Shown here: one piece after another, positions 58,611-64,000 of the stretch
Numbering within the stretch: the stretch's first letter is position 1
Layout of the letters: every line of letters starts with the position of its first letter
Assembly (NCBI RefSeq): GCF_025061645.1
Contig: NZ_JANYMP010000002.1
Location: 186,001 to 250,000, forward strand
Reading direction: 5' to 3'
DNA length: 64,000 nt
Origin: Umezawaea endophytica
GTDB taxonomy: Bacteria > Actinomycetota > Actinomycetes > Mycobacteriales > Pseudonocardiaceae
Position numbers and translations under genes: made by a program
The notes under the pieces: generated by a model
Database searches by the model: none
The model's input: only the letters and a program-made list of their open reading frames with translations
Told to the model about the DNA's origin: nothing

Positions 58611-60419
58611 TCACTGCCGCAGGTGTGCCAGGAGGAACTCGGCCGTGTCGCCGATGGCCTTCAGCTCGTTCGCCCGGTTGGTGAACCCGTGGCCCTCGTC
58701 GTCGTAGACGTCGTACCGCACGTCCACCCCGCGTTCGCGCAGCGCCGCCACGATCTGGTCGCTCTCCGCCTTGACGACGCGTGGGTCGTTGGCCCCCTGG
58801 ATCACGAACAGCGGTGCCTTGATGGCGTCGACGTAGGTGATCGGCGAGCGTTCCAGGAGGAAGTCCGCCTCGGTGTCCGGGTCGCCGAGCAGGTCCACCA
58901 TCTCGATCCGCCACGTCTCCGGGACCGACCGCGCCAGTGTCAGCAGGTTCGACGGTCCGACCATCGAGACCCCCGCCGCCCACAGGTCCGGCAGCCTGGA
59001 CAGGCACGACAGGGTCGCGAAGCCGCCGTAGGACGCGCCCCAGACGCCGATGCGCTCGGGGTCCACCCAGTCGAGGCCGCGCAGGGACTCCACCGCGTGC
59101 TCGAAGTCGCCCAGTTCGGCGCCGCCGAAGTCGCGCAGGACGAGGCCCTGGTAGGTCTTGCCGTACCCGGTGGAACCGCGGACGTTCGGCGCGAGCACCG
59201 CGACCCCCTGCGACAGCAGGTACTGGTAGAGCCCGGCGTAGTTGTAGGACGGCCGCTCCTGCGCCTCCGGACCGCCGTGGATCGACACGACCACGCCCCG
59301 GACGCCGTCGCCGTGCGGGCGGTAGAGCCACGCCGGGACCTCGCGGCCGTCGTGGGTCGGGTAGCGGACCAGTGCGGGCTCCACGAACGCGACGGCCACC
59401 TCCGGCGCGCTGTCCGTCAGGTAGCTCAGGGTGCGGGTGGCCAGGTCCAGCGCCACCACCTCGGTCGGCCTGGTGCCGGTGGTCAGCAGGAACGCCACCA
59501 GGTCCCCGGCGATCGTCAACGACCCGATCACACCCGCGGGCAGTTCGGGCAGGACCAGCAGCTCGTCGTCGCGCCGCACCAGCAGCCGGGACACGCCGTC
59601 CTCGTTCACCGTCCACGCCGTCGTCGTGCCGGACGTCGCCACCTGCTCCACGTCCCAGGCGGGGGTCACCAGATCGGTGATCGCGCCCGTCGACAGCGAG
59701 TACCGGCCGAGCGTGAGGAACTCGCCCGCCGTGTTGTGCCGCACGTGGAAGCCCGACGAGTCCGCCGTCCACGGGCCGGGCTGGTGCAGCCGCCTGCCCT
59801 CGTGCGCGGTGAGGAGCCGCAGCGGCGCGTTCGGCTCGTGCAGGTCCGCCAGCAGGAGGTCGTTGTCCGCTTGGCTGTGGAAGCCCGAGGCGAGCAGCCA
59901 CCGCCCGTCCGGCGACACGGACGCGGCGTGCAGCTCCGTGCCGGGAGTGGTCTCGAACCGCGTGACCACGCCGGTGTCCAGGTCCTGGACCAGCAGGTCT
60001 TGCAGCGCCGCGTCGCGGTCGTTCCCCGCGTAGACCACGGCCCGGCCGTCCGGGGTGAAGGGCGCGACCGGGACGGCGTCGTCGAGGGTGGTGCCGAGCA
60101 CGTGCTGGCGGTCCGACGTGTCGGTCAGCGCCCTGGGCTGGCCGCCGTCGGCGTCGACCAGGTAGAGCTGGAACTGCTCGTTGCCCTGGAAGTCGGCGGT
60201 GTACAGCAGGGACTTCCCGTCCGGCGACCAGGCGATCTGGCGGACCGAGTTGTGCTCGTGGTCCGTGAGCTTGCGGGCCTCGCCACCGGAAACCGGTGCC
60301 ACGTAGAGGTTGTGCTGCCCGTCCGGGTTGGCCGCGTAGGCGACGGACCTCCCGTCCGGCGACGGCGCGATGTTGGAGCGGAACCGCTGCTTCGGTGCGA
60401 AGTCCTGTGGTTCAGCCAT
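58611..60419 (-). CDS. S9-family prolyl oligopeptidase-like peptidase
   Basis: A 602-residue serine peptidase with a seven-bladed beta-propeller (about 1-340; [28 protein letters not shown]) that filters substrates, followed by an alpha/beta hydrolase domain. The catalytic Ser463 is in GASYGGF, the Asp in NDPRV, and the His in DEGHGF. No signal peptide, so it is cytosolic and trims peptides. Its start overlaps the ArsR-type gene stop by eight bases. Confidence 0.9.
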   Translation of the reverse strand: MAEPQDFAPKQRFRSNIAPSPDGRSVAYAANPDGQHNLYVAPVSGGEARKLTDHEHNSVRQIAWSPDGKSLLYTADFQGNEQFQLYLVDADGGQPRALTDTSDRQHVLGTTLDDAVPVAPFTPDGRAVVYAGNDRDAALQDLLVQDLDTGVVTRFETTPGTELHAASVSPDGRWLLASGFHSQADNDLLLADLHEPNAPLRLLTAHEGRRLHQPGPWTADSSGFHVRHNTAGEFLTLGRYSLSTGAITDLVTPAWDVEQVATSGTTTAWTVNEDGVSRLLVRRDDELLVLPELPAGVIGSLTIAGDLVAFLLTTGTRPTEVVALDLATRTLSYLTDSAPEVAVAFVEPALVRYPTHDGREVPAWLYRPHGDGVRGVVVSIHGGPEAQERPSYNYAGLYQYLLSQGVAVLAPNVRGSTGYGKTYQGLVLRDFGGAELGDFEHAVESLRGLDWVDPERIGVWGASYGGFATLSCLSRLPDLWAAGVSMVGPSNLLTLARSVPETWRIEMVDLLGDPDTEADFLLERSPITYVDAIKAPLFVIQGANDPRVVKAESDQIVAALRERGVDVRYDVYDDEGHGFTNRANELKAIGDTAEFLLAHLRQ

Positions 60420-60999
60420 TTTCTCCCCCTGGTAGTGGAAGTCGGAGCGGGATCATCGAGGCCGAGATGTCGACCGGGGCGGTGCCGGGGCGGCGGTTGG
60501 ACACCACGCCGCGGTCCAGGTAGCGCTCGGCCACCGCGTGCAGCGCGTCGCGCAGCTCGACGACCTCGGCGGCGGTCAGGTGCAGCACGGCGTGGAAGTC
60601 CGAAGCCGCACCCTGCCACTCGGCCGGGTAGTCCTCCCTGGTGCGCCACCACTCCGCCTGCTGGTGCCCGCGCCGCACCTGGCGGAGTTCGTCCAGCGCG
60701 CGCAGCGCCGTCAAGCCCTCCTCGTCCAGTTCGCGCGACACGATGCGCGTGTCCTGCTCCACGAGCCGCCACGGCCGCTGCCTGCCGACCCCGCCCTCGG
60801 CCTCCTCGACGAAACCGTGCCTGGCCAGCAGGCGCAGGTGGAACGAGCAGTTCGAGGGGGTGGTGCCGAGTTCGGCCGCCGCCTCGGTCGCGGTCAGCGC
60901 GCCCTCCCTGGCGAGCAGCTCGGTGATCCGCACGCGGAGCGGGTGGCTCAACGCGCGGAGGTCACGCGCGTCCGTGAGCTGACGCCGTTCGAAAGACAT
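60412..60999 (-). CDS. ArsR-family winged-helix regulator
   Basis: A 195-residue regulator starting MSFERRQLTDARDL at ATG 60999. The winged HTH reads LSHPLRVRITELLAREG, TATEAAAELGTTPSNCSFHLRLL. No metal-binding CxC is present. The extended C-terminal region is like actinobacterial ArsR proteins with an added helical domain. TTCGAAAG direct repeats overlap and flank the start codon, possibly an autoregulatory site. It overlaps the S9 peptidase gene, so it probably controls it. Confidence 0.82.
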   Translation of the reverse strand: MSFERRQLTDARDLRALSHPLRVRITELLAREGALTATEAAAELGTTPSNCSFHLRLLARHGFVEEAEGGVGRQRPWRLVEQDTRIVSRELDEEGLTALRALDELRQVRRGHQQAEWWRTREDYPAEWQGAASDFHAVLHLTAAEVVELRDALHAVAERYLDRGVVSNRRPGTAPVDISASMIPLRLPLPGGENG

Positions 61000-61075
61000 G
61001 TTTCGAAAGTAGTGTTGCGATACCGCGCGGGTCAACGCGGAAACCCGTGGTTGGTGCCAATGGCCTCACGGGGGA

Positions 61076-63691
61076 GTGCACTATGGCGCAGTGGAACGGA
61101 ATCGCGGCGCCTCCTACCGACTCGACCCCCCGCCGAACGGCACGGCGGTGGTCGGCGCGGACACAGGGCCCGGCGGTCTGCTGGACGCGCGCAACGAGGT
61201 CGTCCCCTTCCACGGCCGGATCCGCGAACTGGGCGCGCTGACCCGCTGGCGGGACGACCCGGCACGGATGGCGACCCTGCTGCTGCACGGCGTCGCGGGG
61301 GTCGGGAAGACCAGGCTGGCCAACAAGTTCGTCGTCGACAGCCGCGCCGCGGGGTGGACGGTGCTGGTGGCCCGGCACGGTGAGGGCTCCGCCGACCTGC
61401 GCCCCGCCGCCAGTTCCACCCGGCTGCTGGTGGTCGTCGACGACGCCGACCGGTGGCCGTGGGCGGACCTGCGCGACCTGCTGCGGGAACCGTGGCAGCG
61501 CACGTCCGCCGAGAGCCGGGTGCTGCTGCTGTCCCGGCTCGCGGGCTGGTGGTGGTCGTCGACCCGGCAGCGCGGAGCCGAAATCGGGCACGTGATGACG
61601 GACCTGCCGCTGGTGGACCGGCCGGAGGAGCACGCGGAGCAGTACGCGGTGGCCTGCTCGACGTTCGCGAGGACGCTCGGGGTGGACCGGCCGTCGGCCG
61701 AGCCGCGGCACGCGGACACGACGTTCGACGTGCACATGGCGGCGCTCGCGTTCGTGCTCGGCGCGGCGCCGGGGTCCGGGCGCTCCGACCTGGTGCGGCA
61801 CCTGATGAGCCGGGACGGCGTTCCGGTCGGGTCGCCCAGGCTGGGTGAGGACTTCCTGGCGGTCGCGCTGCTGGACCCCCGGATCGAAGCCGAGGTGTCC
61901 GCCGCCGGGTTGGGCACGCTGGTGCAGGCCGCTCGGCGGTGGCCGCACCTGCGGAAGCGGGCCGAGGCCCTGTTCACGGCCGATCCCGAACTCGCGCGCA
62001 CGGCCAGCGCGTCGACCCTGCTGGCGCTGGTGGAGATGTCGTCGATCCCGCTGCTGCGGGCCATCGCCCCGCACGTGTTCGACGAGCAGCGGCTGACCGG
62101 GGACGTGCTGCCCGCGGTGCTGACCCGTCGGTTGGTCGAGCACGCCGTCGCCGTCGGGTCGGACCCGTTGGAGCACGCCGAGCTGTACGGGATGCTGGGG
62201 GCTCGGGCCGCGCTCGCCTCGTTGCGGGACGAGGCACTGGTCGCCGCTCACCGTGAAGTCGGGCTGTACCGGGAACTCGCCGTGGACGACGAGACCGAGC
62301 ACCGGCCGGCGCTCGCGGAAGCGTTGGGGGACCTGGGACTCCGGTTCGTCGCCGTCGGGGAGCCCGGTGAGGCGCTGCTCGCGGCGCGGGAGTCGGTGGC
62401 GCTGTGCGAGGAGGTCGTGGGCGAGGACCCGGAGCGCACGCCGCAGTTGGCCGCCGCGTTCGAGCAACTCGCCCAGCGGTGCACGGCCCTGGGGCTGCGC
62501 GAGGAAGCCGTGGAGGCGATCGGGAGGGCCACGGCGCTGTACCAGGGGTTGGCGGTGGCCAGTCCGGGGCTGTTCCGGCTCGACTTCGCGAAAGCCGGGC
62601 ACCAGTTGGCCGTTCGGCTGTTCGACGTGGGCCGGACCTCGGAGGCGTCGGAGGTCGCCGAGCGGACCGTCGAGGCCTGGCGCGTCGTCGCGGAGGCCGA
62701 TCCGCGGTTCGAACCGGACTTCGCCCGCACCCTCGCCCAGATCGGGATGGTGTTGCGCAGCAACGACCTGCGCGCCGAGGCCGTGGAGGTGGTCGAGGAG
62801 TCCATCGTGGTGCTGCGGCGGCTCGTCGCCGTGAACCCGCGGGGTTTCGAGCCGGACCTGGCCGTGGCGTTGACGTCCTGCTCGTCGCTGCTGCTGGAGG
62901 CGGACCGGCGGGTCGACGCCGTCCGGTTCGCGGAGGAGGCGGTGGCTGTTCGGCGGCGGGTCGCCGAGTCCGGGCTGCCGGGGCACCAGGCGTCGCTGGC
63001 CGCCGCGCTGTGCCACCTCGTGGAGACGTCCGACCGGTTCGAGGACCGGCTCGCCGCGGCCGAGGAGGCCGTTGACCTGCTGCGCCGCACCGGCGGGCAC
63101 CGCGTCGACCTCGCGGTGGCGTGGGCGACGCTGGCCGGGGTGCTGCTCTACGACCGGCGCGACTACGAGGCCCACCGGGCCGTGGACGAGGTGCTGCTGA
63201 TCGTCCGGCTGCTCCCGCGGCAGGCGCTGGTCGTCGACGGGCCTCGGGTCACGCGGGCGGTGGTGGCGCTGTCGGACGAGCTGTCCGCCGTCCGGCACCA
63301 CGGGAAGGCCGTGGAACTGGCCGAGTTGGTGGTGGTGCTGTGGCGCGACCTCACCGACCCGGCCGCCCACCTGTACGCCCTGCACCGCCTCGCACTCGCG
63401 CTCGGCCAAGCCCGTCGGCACGACGAGGCCCGCGACGTGGCGCACACGGCCGTCGTCCTCTGGCACCTGCTCCGCACCCCGGAGAACCTGGCGGCGGACA
63501 TCGGCTACTCCGAGGCGCTCGCCACCTACGCCAGGCTCTGCGCCGCCACCGGTACCGCCCTCGAACACGCCCTCGACGCCGCCCACCGCGCGGTGCGGGT
63601 CGCCCGCACGGCGAACACCTCGCCAGCGGGCCTGACCCGCGCCCTGACCGCTGTGGACCTCGTCCTGGACGCCGTGGCCACGCCGTCCTGA
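61076..63691 (+). CDS. STAND-type NTPase with TPR repeats, no recognisable effector domain
   Basis: A protein of about 871 residues. The P-loop HGVAGVGKTRLA (about 70-82) and Walker B LLVVVDDADR lie in a short NTPase region. From about residue 370 on it consists of helical TPR repeats (EALLAARESVALCEE, EEAVEAIGRATALYQ, EAVEVVEESIVVLRR). There is no HTH or catalytic domain. GTG 61076 was used, with a GGGGGA too close upstream; a GTG at 61091 is an alternative. Such NTPases act as switch proteins in signalling or conflict. It is divergent from the ArsR gene. Confidence 0.75.
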   Translation: MHYGAVERNRGASYRLDPPPNGTAVVGADTGPGGLLDARNEVVPFHGRIRELGALTRWRDDPARMATLLLHGVAGVGKTRLANKFVVDSRAAGWTVLVARHGEGSADLRPAASSTRLLVVVDDADRWPWADLRDLLREPWQRTSAESRVLLLSRLAGWWWSSTRQRGAEIGHVMTDLPLVDRPEEHAEQYAVACSTFARTLGVDRPSAEPRHADTTFDVHMAALAFVLGAAPGSGRSDLVRHLMSRDGVPVGSPRLGEDFLAVALLDPRIEAEVSAAGLGTLVQAARRWPHLRKRAEALFTADPELARTASASTLLALVEMSSIPLLRAIAPHVFDEQRLTGDVLPAVLTRRLVEHAVAVGSDPLEHAELYGMLGARAALASLRDEALVAAHREVGLYRELAVDDETEHRPALAEALGDLGLRFVAVGEPGEALLAARESVALCEEVVGEDPERTPQLAAAFEQLAQRCTALGLREEAVEAIGRATALYQGLAVASPGLFRLDFAKAGHQLAVRLFDVGRTSEASEVAERTVEAWRVVAEADPRFEPDFARTLAQIGMVLRSNDLRAEAVEVVEESIVVLRRLVAVNPRGFEPDLAVALTSCSSLLLEADRRVDAVRFAEEAVAVRRRVAESGLPGHQASLAAALCHLVETSDRFEDRLAAAEEAVDLLRRTGGHRVDLAVAWATLAGVLLYDRRDYEAHRAVDEVLLIVRLLPRQALVVDGPRVTRAVVALSDELSAVRHHGKAVELAELVVVLWRDLTDPAAHLYALHRLALALGQARRHDEARDVAHTAVVLWHLLRTPENLAADIGYSEALATYARLCAATGTALEHALDAAHRAVRVARTANTSPAGLTRALTAVDLVLDAVATPS

Positions 63692-63697
63692 CGGGCG

Positions 63698-64000
63698 TCA
63701 GCGACCCGTGGTGCCGTCGAGCCGCTCCCGGAGGATGTCGGCGTGCCCGGCGTGCCTGGCGGTTTCGCTCGTCATGTGGGCGAGGACCCACCGGAGCGTG
63801 TGCCGCGTACCGTCGACCGGCACGGCGAAGCGCGCGTCCGGATCGCCCGCGGCGAGGATCGCGCGGTCGCTGCCCTCGATCGCCTCGCGGTAGTCCCGCA
63901 GCACGTCCTCGGCGGCGCGGTCGGCGGGGACGGCCATGCCGAGCTCCCCGTCCCCGGTCCACGCGGCCCCGGCGAGGTGGTGGCCGAACCAGTAGCGCTC
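63698..64000 (-). CDS. DinB/DUF664-family protein, partial
   Basis: The C-terminal 100 residues are in the window; the frame runs on past 64000 (ERYWFGHHLAGAAWTGDG just upstream of an internal ATG at 63937). The DinB-type helical bundle is suggested by ERYWF and by LRWVLAHMTSETARHAGHAD with the metal-binding His residues. Members include mycothiol-dependent enzymes (DUF664). Only the 3' end is seen, so the N-terminus is unknown. Confidence 0.8.
   Translation of the reverse strand, partial: ERYWFGHHLAGAAWTGDGELGMAVPADRAAEDVLRDYREAIEGSDRAILAAGDPDARFAVPVDGTRHTLRWVLAHMTSETARHAGHADILRERLDGTTGR

Overview
The window is very GC-rich (about 70% or more by eye), gene-dense and full of 4-base GTGA/ATGA stop/start overlaps. 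Its gene families are typical of a filamentous actinomycete: L,D-transpeptidase lipoprotein, oligoribonuclease, HerA-like DUF853 ATPase, SNF2+SWIM pairs, ReAV-type asparaginase and DUF664/DinB enzymes. A member of the Pseudonocardiales (Saccharothrix/Actinosynnema/Lentzea-like) is my best guess; this is an inference from gene content, not a measured placement.

Layout. 1-2377: end of a glutamate-type amino-acid ABC transporter operon (binding-protein tail, two permeases) with an overlapping asparaginase. 2374-5617: acyl-CoA dehydrogenase, diverging from a BNR/WD40-like beta-propeller protein plus a MoaD/ThiS-type ubiquitin-like protein ending in GG. 5618-6316: gene-free, with about eleven degenerate 27-bp tandem repeats. 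6317-10790: SWIM protein and SNF2 helicase; the helicase carries a long octapeptide-repeat linker. 10986-14075: secreted GH3 enzyme with two F5/8-type-C modules, preceded by a perfect LacI/CebR-like palindrome. The same core palindrome precedes the GH16 glucanase at 55360-56757, suggesting one polysaccharide regulon.

14228-21594 is a long minus-strand array and the most interesting part. In transcription order it encodes a Crp/Fnr-like cyclic-nucleotide-binding regulator, a class III-like nucleotide cyclase, a STAND-like P-loop protein, a two-helix membrane protein, an unknown protein, a Vsr endonuclease, a C5-cytosine DNA methyltransferase and a Myb-like protein. The cyclase C-terminus and the P-loop protein N-terminus carry nearly the same short peptide (RISGGVxNVFNxxxGP). 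This looks like a pair of homotypic, amyloid-type signalling tags (BASS-like), suggesting a cyclic-nucleotide signalling or defence module joined to DNA modification and repair genes.

21697-29800: two paralogous unknown proteins flanking an ABC exporter and a DUF2786 protein, then a second SNF2-SWIM module. 29748-35468: TGT-like protein, tRNA-Lys(CTT), L,D-transpeptidase, ABC-F protein, tRNA-His(GTG), oligoribonuclease. 35552-43427: HerA-like ATPase, MFS transporter, a pair of bacterial-PH membrane proteins, a 50-aa secreted peptide, a HTH regulator and a LuxR-type regulator. 43445-47583: lipid-type SDR fusion plus acyl-CoA ligase, GNAT and a small protein. 48058-53944: TPR membrane protein, small secreted protein, fused SecDF paralogue, FMN alpha-hydroxyacid oxidase, alpha/alpha-toroid protein. 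53930-64000: AraC regulator, nitrilase-family amidase, GH16 glucanase, actinobacterial family-A DNA polymerase-like protein, S9 peptidase with an ArsR-type regulator, STAND/TPR protein, and a DinB-like protein running off the end.

Family calls rest on motif reading only. No database search was run.
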